64,000 nucleotides of DNA, taken from positions 1 to 64,000 of the forward strand of contig NZ_CP097810.1 in the NCBI RefSeq assembly GCF_000364165.2, in the 5' to 3' direction. Below are positions 47,368 through 55,351 of the stretch, in pieces (positions within the stretch are counted from its first letter, which is position 1; each line of letters starts with the position of its first letter). A program made the position numbers and the translations under genes. The notes under the pieces are model-generated. The model worked only from the letters and a program-made list of their open reading frames with translations, did not search any database and was not told where the DNA came from. Source of the stretch: Clostridium sp. MD294. Its GTDB lineage: Bacteria > Bacillota > Clostridia > Lachnospirales > Anaerotignaceae.

Positions 47368-48867
47368 TTACAGTGATACAAACTGAAGTATACTATTTGA
47401 AATTTGTGTAATTTGCGTTATAATGCTATTTGGAAACATACCAAAAAGTAGTGCTAAAACAGAAAGTATACATAATGGTACTGTCATTAAAAAACAAGGC
47501 TCTTTATTTTCTCTATGGTAATATTCTTCTGCTCTGCCCGGAAAAAACGCATCTGCTACTATAGGCAAAAGATAACCTGCAGTCAGTAAAGCACTCACCA
47601 TCAATATCAATATCGTTGTTCCTATCAATCCCAATACTGCATACTCACAACACAATCCTCCTTGTGCTAAATACCATTTACTTACAAAACCACTTGTAGG
47701 AGGTATTCCTACTAATGACAATGACGCAATAGCAAAACACCACATGACTATAGGCATTTCTTTGCCTATGCCTTTTAATTCATTGACATATGTTTTACCT
47801 GTTTTATATATAATTGCTCCTGCGGTAAAAAACAATATATTTTTTGCTACAGCATGAAATAATATTTGAAGCAATGCACCACAAAATCCTAATGGAGAAA
47901 ACAACATTAATCCAAATAGTACATAAGATACTTGACTTACTGTAGAATAAGCAAGCCTTTTTTTTAGTAATCTTTCTTTATAAGCAAGCATAGAACCCAT
48001 AAAAACAGTAAACACCGCAAGCACTAAAAGCACTTGTTGTGCCCATGTGCCTTTTAAAAATTCTGCTCCAAACAAATAATATGCTACTCTTATTATAGAG
48101 AGTACACCGCCTTTTGTAATAATACCAGAAAGTACAGCACTTGCAGGAGAAGGTGCTACAGGGTGTGCTGTTGGCAACCACCCATGCAAAGGAAACATAC
48201 CTGCTTTTCCTCCAAAACCTATCATCATTATCAAAAATACTACAAGTAATATATTCTCATTTCCTTTTACAAGTGTCATATTTAATGTACCACCTGCTGA
48301 AAATGTTGTTGTATAGCAGTAATAATTTAAAAAGAATGCTCCTAACAATGCTAAACCAGCACCAAATATAGAATAACCTAAATATTTCATTGCCGCCTTT
48401 TTTGCTTCCATTGTACCACTATGTATTACAAAAGGCACTGTTAAAAGTGTCATCATTTCATAAAACAAATAAAGTGTCATGAAATTTCCAGAAAAAGATA
48501 ATCCTATCAAAGCACCTAATGTCATAATATAAAATACAAAAAAGCGTTTTGTATTTTGTTCATGCTTCATATATTCTAAAGAATATACTGCTGCCAAACA
48601 CCATATTATACTAATTAAACAAGCAAAAAATCGAGATAAGCCATCATTTTGAAATGAAATAAATACATTTTCGCTCATATGCCAAAATGTTATTTGTCTA
48701 TTTTGCGTAAGGCATAAATACCATACAAATACTACTTCTAATAATACTACACTAAATATATAAATTTGTTGCTGTTTTTTCCCCTTCACAGTTAAAAAAA
48801 GCAGTCCAGCTATTATTGGAAACAATACGGGAAGTAACAGCATTTCATTACCAATCACACACATCAC
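47368..48867 (-). CDS. Proton-conducting antiporter subunit, MrpD/NuoM-like
   Basis: 499 residues, about 14 transmembrane helices, with YLFYEMMTLLTVPFVIH and GFGGKAGMFPLHGWLPTAHPVAPSPASAVLSG. GTG 48867 and ATG 48864 are both possible starts and the ribosome site is poor. It is a sister of the 493-residue subunit that follows. Multiple D-like subunits should enlarge the number of ion channels per complex. Confidence 0.9.
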   Translation of the reverse strand: MMCVIGNEMLLLPVLFPIIAGLLFLTVKGKKQQQIYIFSVVLLEVVFVWYLCLTQNRQITFWHMSENVFISFQNDGLSRFFACLISIIWCLAAVYSLEYMKHEQNTKRFFVFYIMTLGALIGLSFSGNFMTLYLFYEMMTLLTVPFVIHSGTMEAKKAAMKYLGYSIFGAGLALLGAFFLNYYCYTTTFSAGGTLNMTLVKGNENILLVVFLIMMIGFGGKAGMFPLHGWLPTAHPVAPSPASAVLSGIITKGGVLSIIRVAYYLFGAEFLKGTWAQQVLLVLAVFTVFMGSMLAYKERLLKKRLAYSTVSQVSYVLFGLMLFSPLGFCGALLQILFHAVAKNILFFTAGAIIYKTGKTYVNELKGIGKEMPIVMWCFAIASLSLVGIPPTSGFVSKWYLAQGGLCCEYAVLGLIGTTILILMVSALLTAGYLLPIVADAFFPGRAEEYYHRENKEPCFLMTVPLCILSVLALLFGMFPNSIITQITQISNSILQFVSL

Positions 48868-48887
48868 TCTTTTCTACAATTTTTCAA

Positions 48888-50381
48888 TTACAATAAACGA
48901 ATACCTAATTCAATCATATCAATAATAGGTTTATAACAAATACCTAAAAAGAAATTTGTGACGATAAATATACCTATACCAATTTCCATTTTTCTGGAGT
49001 GTTTTGTATATTCTGCCTTTTTGTCCACTGGTGTCCATATCGCTATTGCTGAAGGTATAAAATACATAGCATTTAATATCATACTTACTGCTAATGTCAA
49101 TAACGTAATTACCATTTTTTGAGGAGAATATATTGTAGCAGAGGCAAAATATAATTTTGAAACAAATCCTGCTGTCAAAGGAACACCTACCATAGAAAGC
49201 CCCCCTACTGTAAATCCAATTCCTGCCATAAGATTTCTATGTGCTGCACCTCTCAAATCATGTATGCTATCACTGCCCTGTGAAACAGTCATAAGGCCTC
49301 CTGCACAAATAAAAAGCATTGCTTTTGTAGCAGCATGAGCTAATATATGAAAACAAGCTGCTACCATACCAGCATGATTTCCTAATCCCAAGCCCATATA
49401 AATATAACCAATTTGTGCTGCTGAAGAATAGGCAAGCATATGCTTAATACGTGTTTCTTTTAATGCAGAAACAGAGCCTACTACCATGCCTATTAGTCCA
49501 AACAAAAATAATACATTTGTAATTCTTAAACTTCTGATTAAATCTATTGTGAAAACACAATAAAACATTTTGATATTTAATATAATAAAACTTTTGAGTA
49601 CAAGACCAGATAATATACTACTTGATGGTGGTGTTGCAGCAGGGTGTGCACTTGCCAACATAAAATGAAAAGGAAATACAGCACTTTTTATAGAAATGCC
49701 TATAATTATCATACCAATTACTACTGCAAAAGGAAAAGCATATTCTCCTGTTTTTGTAAGCTGTATAATAGACTGTTGTATATTAGACATCAAAAGGTGT
49801 CCTGTAATGCTATATAATAATGAAATACCTATTAAAAAAAGTCCTGAGCCTAAAAGACATATAATTAAATAATGTAATGTTGCTGCAATGCTTTCTCCTG
49901 TCCCTTTTGCCATAATAATAGCACAGGAAGCAATGGTATTGATTTCCAAAAATACATATGCTGTAAATATATCATTGGTATATATCAATGCAAGCATAGA
50001 GCCAAACAACAAATTTATCATAACAAAATATAAATTTTGTTTTTCAGGTAATATATCTTTTTGTACAAATTTCGCCCCACCTAGCAATGTATTTGCCATT
50101 ACAAACGAAAATGTCAATGCCATCAATGCCTCTAATGGGCCTGCTCTCAATTCATTTCCCCAAGGAGCAGGAAAGTGTCCCATCATAAAAGTAAAGCTTT
50201 GTTCACTTTTCCAAACACTCACTAAAAGTATTGCTGATAATATTCCTACAATACATACAATAATAAAATTAATTTTTTGTGCTAATTTTCCCTTTGCAAA
50301 TAAAGGAGTAATAATTCCTCCAAACATTGTTAAAAAGATACTAATAAAAGGAATATTATATATATAGTTTACACTTCCCAT
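48888..50381 (-). CDS. Proton-conducting antiporter subunit, MrpD-like
   Basis: 497 residues, about 14 transmembrane helices, with YVFLEINTIASCAIIMAKG and GISIKSAVFPFHFMLASAHPAATPPSSSILSG. It is the most divergent of the four. Its ATG overlaps the mnhC stop (TAATG) and has AGGAGGG inside the end of mnhC. This is the position of MrpD directly after MrpC in Mrp operons. Confidence 0.9.
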   Translation of the reverse strand: MGSVNYIYNIPFISIFLTMFGGIITPLFAKGKLAQKINFIIVCIVGILSAILLVSVWKSEQSFTFMMGHFPAPWGNELRAGPLEALMALTFSFVMANTLLGGAKFVQKDILPEKQNLYFVMINLLFGSMLALIYTNDIFTAYVFLEINTIASCAIIMAKGTGESIAATLHYLIICLLGSGLFLIGISLLYSITGHLLMSNIQQSIIQLTKTGEYAFPFAVVIGMIIIGISIKSAVFPFHFMLASAHPAATPPSSSILSGLVLKSFIILNIKMFYCVFTIDLIRSLRITNVLFLFGLIGMVVGSVSALKETRIKHMLAYSSAAQIGYIYMGLGLGNHAGMVAACFHILAHAATKAMLFICAGGLMTVSQGSDSIHDLRGAAHRNLMAGIGFTVGGLSMVGVPLTAGFVSKLYFASATIYSPQKMVITLLTLAVSMILNAMYFIPSAIAIWTPVDKKAEYTKHSRKMEIGIGIFIVTNFFLGICYKPIIDMIELGIRLL

Positions 50382-50755
50382 TAATGTCCCTCCTTTTTCG
50401 CTTTTTGCATAATTTCATCTAAATCAAGAGAGCCATAATGTTTATATAATCTTTGCACTAATGCTAATGAAAACGCAGTGATACTAACAGAAACAACAAT
50501 ACCCGTTAATACTAATCCACTTGGTACAGGATTTATAAATTTTTCTACTGTTGCTGTTGTTCCTGCAGTTACTATAGGTGCCGCCCTTCCTTCTATAAAT
50601 CCCTTTGCTGCTAAAAATAAATACACCGCTGTATCCATAATATTCAAACCTATAAATTTTTTAATCAAATTACGAGAAAGAAGCAGGTTCATAAATCCAA
50701 TGCCAAATAATATTACTGCTGCTGCCTCATAATGATTTGTCATTAAATTTGTCAT
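50381..50755 (-). CDS. mnhC: Antiporter subunit C (NuoK-like)
   Basis: 124 residues, three transmembrane helices, the NuoK/MrpC family (FGIGFMNLLLSRNLIKKFIGLNIMDTAVYLFLAAKG; TGIVVSVSITAFSLALVQRLY). It starts directly after the mnhB stop (TGAATG) and overlaps the next gene by one base. Its membrane Glu/Asp residues are thought to be in the proton path. Confidence 0.92.
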   Translation of the reverse strand: MTNLMTNHYEAAAVILFGIGFMNLLLSRNLIKKFIGLNIMDTAVYLFLAAKGFIEGRAAPIVTAGTTATVEKFINPVPSGLVLTGIVVSVSITAFSLALVQRLYKHYGSLDLDEIMQKAKKEGH

Positions 50756-51670
50756 TCAAATTTCTCCTTTTGTGAATAAAGCATAAAAACCATATATTGT
50801 ACAAGCTACTATCATTCCAACACAAATATTTAAAGGTAATATTAGTCCTCCACTAAGCAATGCCCCCGGTGTACCCTTTGGTATAATATTAGGCAAATGA
50901 TTTGCTCCTGTAAAAAAAGAATATCCTTTTAATACACAATATGTCAGTAAACAAGTAACATTAATGCGTACAAATATTTTATAAGTAAAAAATTTCTGCA
51001 TTTTTTGCTGTCCATTTACAGAGGCATACAATACCAGTCCTGCCCCTATAATTGCTCCTCCTGAAAATCCTCCTCCCGGAGAAATATGACCATTTAATAC
51101 TACATAAATACCAAATAAAAATAGCAAAGGTGTTAATAAATTTGCTATTCTTTTCAATATAATATTTGCATCTTCTTTTTCAAACATTTCATCTTCTTTT
51201 TGTTCTCTTTCCTCTTGCTCTGTTGTATTATATTTATCTTTTTTCAAAAGCATTATGACACATATTACAGCTAAAAACAGTACATTAGACTCTCCAAAAG
51301 TATCAAATGCTCTATAATCTAATATCATACCCGCTACAATATTTGTTGCTCCTGTTTCTTCTACTCCGTTTTCAATGTATCTTTGTACTACCTCATTTGA
51401 TGCAGGGTTATTGCTTCCTCCAAAATAAGGTAATGCTGCTACAGTATGCAATAATATTGCTATAAATGTTGAACACACAAACACACACATTGCCATATAA
51501 AATATAGCTTTTTTTCTTCCACTCCATATATACTTTTCAAAATTTTCCTGCAATTTTTCAAAATCTATTTTTTTAAATGAAATCTTTTTTGGCATTTCAA
51601 TGGCTTCCTCTCCATTGACCCAATCCACAAAATGCTGCCATTTTGATTTCTTATTTTGCTCATTCATCAT
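50756..51670 (-). CDS. mnhB: Fused MbhE/MnhB-type antiporter subunit
   Basis: 304 residues. The first half resembles the C-terminal part of MrpA, or MbhE (VAGMILDYRAFDTFGESNVLFLAVI), and the second half is MnhB (GHISPGGGFSGGAIIGAGLVLY). About six hydrophobic segments. The first 45 residues are a soluble, charged extension that is unusual for either half. So in this operon the domain that is normally the end of MrpA sits on MrpB. It overlaps the DUF4040 gene by 11 bp. Confidence 0.85.
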   Translation of the reverse strand: MMNEQNKKSKWQHFVDWVNGEEAIEMPKKISFKKIDFEKLQENFEKYIWSGRKKAIFYMAMCVFVCSTFIAILLHTVAALPYFGGSNNPASNEVVQRYIENGVEETGATNIVAGMILDYRAFDTFGESNVLFLAVICVIMLLKKDKYNTTEQEEREQKEDEMFEKEDANIILKRIANLLTPLLFLFGIYVVLNGHISPGGGFSGGAIIGAGLVLYASVNGQQKMQKFFTYKIFVRINVTCLLTYCVLKGYSFFTGANHLPNIIPKGTPGALLSGGLILPLNICVGMIVACTIYGFYALFTKGEI

Positions 51671-51908
51671 GCGTTCCCTTTATTTCATGCACTTTTTTTA
51701 ATGTGAGGAAGAATAATATACTTGTAATACCAGTGCCAACTGCTGCCTCTGTAATTGCTAAATCAGGTGACTCCAAAAATATCCATACCACAGACATTAC
51801 AATACTATATGCCATAAATATAATTACTGCTCTTAAAAGCCTTTTTGTTACAGAAACCAACAAAGCACATACAATTAAAAATAAAAGTAATAAATTTTCT
51901 ATTAACAT
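51660..51908 (-). CDS. DUF4040/MbhD-type antiporter subunit
   Basis: 82 residues, about three helices, the MbhD part of MrpA (FMAYSIVMSVVWIFLESPDLAITEAAVGTGITSILFFLTLKKV). In classic Mrp operons this domain is fused to MrpA; here it stands alone. AAGGATG is upstream. Confidence 0.88.
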   Translation of the reverse strand: MLIENLLLLFLIVCALLVSVTKRLLRAVIIFMAYSIVMSVVWIFLESPDLAITEAAVGTGITSILFFLTLKKVHEIKGTHDE

Positions 51909-51909
51909 A

Positions 51910-52215
51910 TTATTTGTTTTTCATCCTTTCTTCTAAATTCAAATTTGTAAGTATCTCCGTTTTTGAAATCAAATGGCTACTTACTGGGCTTGTTATCCAC
52001 AAAAACAATACTACTAAAAACAATTTTAATACATGAAATATATCCAGTCCTAATATCATTAACCCTATCATAACTAACGCTGTACCTAATGTATCTGCTA
52101 ATGCTGCTGCGTGCATACGATTTAATGTATAGTGAAATCGATATAATCCCAACACTGATACTGCAAAAACAAACATACCTACCAACACAAATAGTATCCC
52201 TATTACATTACTCAC
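51910..52215 (-). CDS. mnhG: Antiporter subunit G
   Basis: About 101 residues, three helices, matching MnhG/PhaG (GLYRFHYTLNRMHAAALADTLGTALVMIGLMI). GTG 52215 is preferred to the start at 52275, which would add a hydrophilic leader; AAAGGAGAG lies before it. It overlaps mnhF by 8 bp. Confidence 0.88.
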   Translation of the reverse strand: MSNVIGILFVLVGMFVFAVSVLGLYRFHYTLNRMHAAALADTLGTALVMIGLMILGLDIFHVLKLFLVVLFLWITSPVSSHLISKTEILTNLNLEERMKNK

Positions 52216-52534
52216 GTTTTTCCTCCTCTCTCCTTTCTTTATAAAGAAACCAACCTTTATGATATAATGTGACAATATGACACAACACCACTACGGCTAA
52301 AAAACTCAGCATAGAATATACTAATGCAATATCTACTAAAAAAGACTCTTCTAAGTATACAGAAAGTATACAAATAAAACTAACTCCTAATGTTGCTATT
52401 ACATTAATACAAATCATACGGTCTGTATATCTAGGCCCTTTTAATGCTTTATACAGACAGAAAAACATTAAAATAGAAAGAAAAATCATACACCCAAACA
52501 ATACCATATACAACAAATTTTCACTTTCTATCAT
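52208..52534 (-). CDS. mnhF: Antiporter subunit F
   Basis: 108 residues, three helices, the MnhF/PhaF family (KALKGPRYTDRMICINVIATLGV, with the family DR motif; FLVDIALVYSMLSFLAVVVL). AAAGGAGAG precedes the ATG. It overlaps mnhE by 14 bp. Confidence 0.92.
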   Translation of the reverse strand: MIESENLLYMVLFGCMIFLSILMFFCLYKALKGPRYTDRMICINVIATLGVSFICILSVYLEESFLVDIALVYSMLSFLAVVVLCHIVTLYHKGWFLYKERREEEKRE

Positions 52535-53003
52535 TTTTTTCTCTCCTTTCTATTTCGAAAAGTTTTTGTGCAAATACTCCATGTTCTATTTGTTCCTCCC
52601 CTCTGCTGTCTAATACATGTACTGTAAATTCTTTTTCTTCCATTCCTACCGTAATTGTTCCTGGTGTTAATGTAATAGAATTTGCCAGTAACACTCTCAT
52701 TCTTTCATCTTCTAATTCAGAAGTAAATGTCACAAAACTAGGGTGCCACTGTTTCATATTAGGGTTTAATATCAATTTCATTACAGCAATATTTGATTTT
52801 ATAATTTCTATAAAAAGCACAAAAGCATATTTTGTAAAATCAAATATGTGACCACTTAAAATACTTTGTCTTTTCTCCTCTCTTATAAATTTTTGAGTGA
52901 AATAATACAATGCTCCACAAATCAACAGACCAATTATGGCAAGTTCTATTGTTACCCTTCCATTAAACAAAAACCATAATAAATACATTACAATAAACAG
53001 CAT
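52521..53003 (-). CDS. mnhE: Antiporter subunit E
   Basis: 160 residues, MnhE family: two N-terminal helices (LFIVMYLLWFLFNG) and a soluble domain with LLANSITLTPGTITVGM. First gene of the operon. ATG follows AAGGAGGG. Its transcript has a 180-nt leader with a terminator-like hairpin (see the separate entry). Confidence 0.93.
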   Translation of the reverse strand: MLFIVMYLLWFLFNGRVTIELAIIGLLICGALYYFTQKFIREEKRQSILSGHIFDFTKYAFVLFIEIIKSNIAVMKLILNPNMKQWHPSFVTFTSELEDERMRVLLANSITLTPGTITVGMEEKEFTVHVLDSRGEEQIEHGVFAQKLFEIERREKNDRK

Positions 53004-53042
53004 AAATTTTCCCTCCTTATATTATATATTTTTATATTGAAT

Positions 53043-53183
53043 AAAAAAGGCACAATGAAACAAAATTCATTGTACCAAACATCACTAACTTTTTTTATTT
53101 TTGTCACTTTTGCAGGTACTTTTCTGCAATAATTTATGTAATGCAAAACCACACGATATTTTACTATAAATAAATATGCTTCA
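53043..53183 (-). promoter_or_regulatory. Leader RNA with candidate attenuator of the antiporter operon
   Basis: Between the promoter and mnhE the leader contains a TTGCAG/CTGCAA hairpin and then an 11-bp stem (53066-53076 with 53049-53059) followed by a U run (53048-53043), that is, an intrinsic terminator 40 nt before the start codon. That arrangement suggests regulation by premature termination. The sensor and ligand are unknown. The rest of the 412-bp gap holds the promoter and the permease terminator. Confidence 0.65.
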
Positions 53184-53189
53184 TTGTCT

Positions 53190-53218
53190 ATTATGCACTA
53201 CTCTGCATAAATTGTCAA
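53190..53218 (-). promoter_or_regulatory. Promoter of the antiporter operon
   Basis: TTGACA (53218-53213) and CATAAT (53195-53190), 17-bp spacer, on the minus strand. Confidence 0.78.
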
Positions 53219-53362
53219 TATTGCTTGTATCATTCCATTTACGCTTTGTTCAAAAAGTAATACAAAAACACTACATTACTAGGCTATTTTTACTAAAAAT
53301 ATCACGTTTTATTTATTGTATCATAATTAGTATTATTTTTACAGACTTTTTTTTCATACAAA

Positions 53363-53398
53363 AAAATCCCTCTTTTATTTATAAAAAGAGAGATTTTT
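53363..53398 (-). terminator. Terminator of the APC permease gene
   Basis: AAAATCCCTCTTTT pairs with AAAAGAGAGATTTT; on the minus strand it is followed by a U run. It lies 18 bp after the permease stop. Confidence 0.85.
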
Positions 53399-53415
53399 AT
53401 TACTTAAATTCTATT

Positions 53416-54837
53416 TTAATCGGCTAAAACTTTATTTTGTTTTAAATTTTTGCTCATTATTTTATAAACTGGTAAGCCTATCAATGTAATAATAATACTA
53501 ACTATAGAACGAAGTCTATTATCTGTAGAAATGGCTTCTACAAAATTCCCTGAAGATAATGTTTGTAATGTTTCTGACAATGTAACACTATCACAAATCA
53601 AAAGTTGATTAAATATAACATATACACCACTTATAATAGCAATTGCTGGTATAATAGGATACAAAGGTACTTTATATATTCTTTCTACAGTTGCCCATTT
53701 TGCTTCTTTTCTCAATTTTATTACTGCCACAAATGTTAATGTATAAAATATCCAGCAAGAAAATACTGCCACGTCTGTCAATAAATTAAATTGTCCTGTT
53801 AAAGAATATATACAGCCTATTGCACCTACCAATATAATAGAGTTCATAGGAGATTTTGCTGCATTTAATTTTGAAAATATTTCACTTGCTGGAAGTGTAC
53901 CTTCTACTGCAAGAGAATAGGCTACTCTAGAACCAGACAATACAAATCCATTACACGCACCAAACACAGAAATCATAATACCTACTGCTATAATTTTTCC
54001 TCCCACTTCTCCAAATATTGCTGTTGCAACATCTGCTGCTGGTGTAGGTGTTGCAGCCAATGCACTCGCTGGCAATACCCAAAGATATGCCAAGTTAATT
54101 ACAAAATAAACTGCCATAATTACAGAAACACCACCTACAATAGCAAGAGGCAAATCTTTTGCAGGATTTTTCATTTCTCCTGCAATCGCTCCTACATTTG
54201 TCCAACCTTCAAATGCAAATAATACTGCTAAAAGCAATGAACTTAAAGCATTTCCAGCACTTACTCCTTCCCCTACCATAGGGCTAAATATAGGATTTTC
54301 TCCAGAACCTTTTATAAATCCAAATATCATAAGCAATATTAAAGGTATGAGTTTACAGACTGTTGAAATAACTTGTACTGCTCCTCCTACGCCTGAACCA
54401 AGTGCATTTAATATAATTATAATAATAACAATAGCGATTGTAACGGCAGGCGTTAATGAGGGATTTCCTGTAAACAGTTCAAATTGTTGTGCACAAATAA
54501 CAGAAAGTGCTGCAATCATAGCAGGATAAAATAATACTGTTTGCATCCAGCCAGTTAAATATCCTACTTTTTTACCAAATGCTTCTTCTAAATAAGCTAC
54601 CATACCACCCGTTTTAGGAATTAATATTGCAACCTCAGCAAATGTTAATGCTGCTGCAATACTTGCAAGACCACCTATTATCCAAGCCATCATACCTAGT
54701 CCAGGTGCTCCTGCTGTGGTAGTATAAATAGACTGTGGTTTAAAAAATACTCCAGAGCCAATAACAGAACCTACTACTGTCGCCAATGCAGTAGATAGAC
54801 CTAATGTTTTTTTCATTTCATTATTATGATTTGACAT
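53416..54837 (-). CDS. APC-superfamily amino acid permease (glycine-regulated)
   Basis: 473 residues, about 12 transmembrane helices, the APC amino-acid/polyamine/organocation family: TALATVVGSVIGSGVFFKPQSIY in helix 1 and FAFEGWTNVGAIAGEMKNPAKDLP in the helix 6 region. A tandem glycine riboswitch with its own terminator precedes it, so the substrate is probably glycine or a small neutral amino acid. It is a lone gene. Confidence 0.9.
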   Translation of the reverse strand: MSNHNNEMKKTLGLSTALATVVGSVIGSGVFFKPQSIYTTTAGAPGLGMMAWIIGGLASIAAALTFAEVAILIPKTGGMVAYLEEAFGKKVGYLTGWMQTVLFYPAMIAALSVICAQQFELFTGNPSLTPAVTIAIVIIIIILNALGSGVGGAVQVISTVCKLIPLILLMIFGFIKGSGENPIFSPMVGEGVSAGNALSSLLLAVLFAFEGWTNVGAIAGEMKNPAKDLPLAIVGGVSVIMAVYFVINLAYLWVLPASALAATPTPAADVATAIFGEVGGKIIAVGIMISVFGACNGFVLSGSRVAYSLAVEGTLPASEIFSKLNAAKSPMNSIILVGAIGCIYSLTGQFNLLTDVAVFSCWIFYTLTFVAVIKLRKEAKWATVERIYKVPLYPIIPAIAIISGVYVIFNQLLICDSVTLSETLQTLSSGNFVEAISTDNRLRSIVSIIITLIGLPVYKIMSKNLKQNKVLAD

Positions 54838-54939
54838 ATAAAGCCCTCCTTTAATTTATTATAGTATTGCGGTTTTAAAACTGAAAGATCTCCTTTCTAT
54901 GTAAAAATATAGTAAAATAGTATTTTTTTGCCAAAAATA

Positions 54940-55132
54940 AGTACAAAAAAAAGGAATACAGACACGCTAAAAAACGTCGCCTCTATTCCTCTGTATTGTA
55001 ACCTGAAAGCATTACTCCTACGGTGATTTTATTTCTAAAATTCTCTCCAGAGTTCCATCAACAGCAGGTCGGTTTGCCTGAAAGTTTCTTTAAAATTTGG
55101 CGATTTTAAATTGCTTCATCGGCTTCCTTATT
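54940..55132 (-). ncRNA. Tandem glycine riboswitch with terminator
   Basis: On the minus strand two glycine-aptamer-like modules follow each other. The first is about 55128-55062 (GCCGATGAAGCAA, CTTTCAGGCAAACCGACCTG). The second is about 55055-54989 (CTCTGGAGAGA, CACCGTAGGAGTAA, CTTTCAGG), with P1 arms CTCTG and CAGAG (55052-55048 with 54993-54989). A terminator (54953-54989) with U run follows. The 3' strand of P1 can also pair with the end of the terminator (ATACAGA with TCTGTAT), so ligand binding probably favours termination. Confidence 0.9.
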
Positions 55133-55294
55133 ATACAAATTGAATATATTTAGGAATTTTCCTGCTGCTTCATTTGGCAATATTTTATTTTTATTCATTA
55201 TACAATGTCATTTTTTATTTGTCAATGCTTTGTATAGCAAAATATACAAAATATTTATATCTTTCTACTTTATATTTGAATTTATTCATTTTAC

Positions 55295-55342
55295 AAAAAA
55301 AGAAGCCTTTTTATATGCAAGCATATTTTATTGCTTCTTTTT
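55295..55342 (-). terminator. Terminator of the retron-type operon
   Basis: AAGAAGC/GCTTCTT outer arms enclose an ATATGC/GCATAT inner palindrome (55313-55326). On the minus strand a U run follows. It lies just after the reverse transcriptase stop. Confidence 0.78.
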
Positions 55343-55351
55343 TATTTATTA

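Noticed and set aside
53049-53076. Hairpin as the terminator of the APC permease gene
   Set aside because: That gene already has a terminator at 53363-53398, and a good promoter lies between the two, so this hairpin belongs to the antiporter leader.
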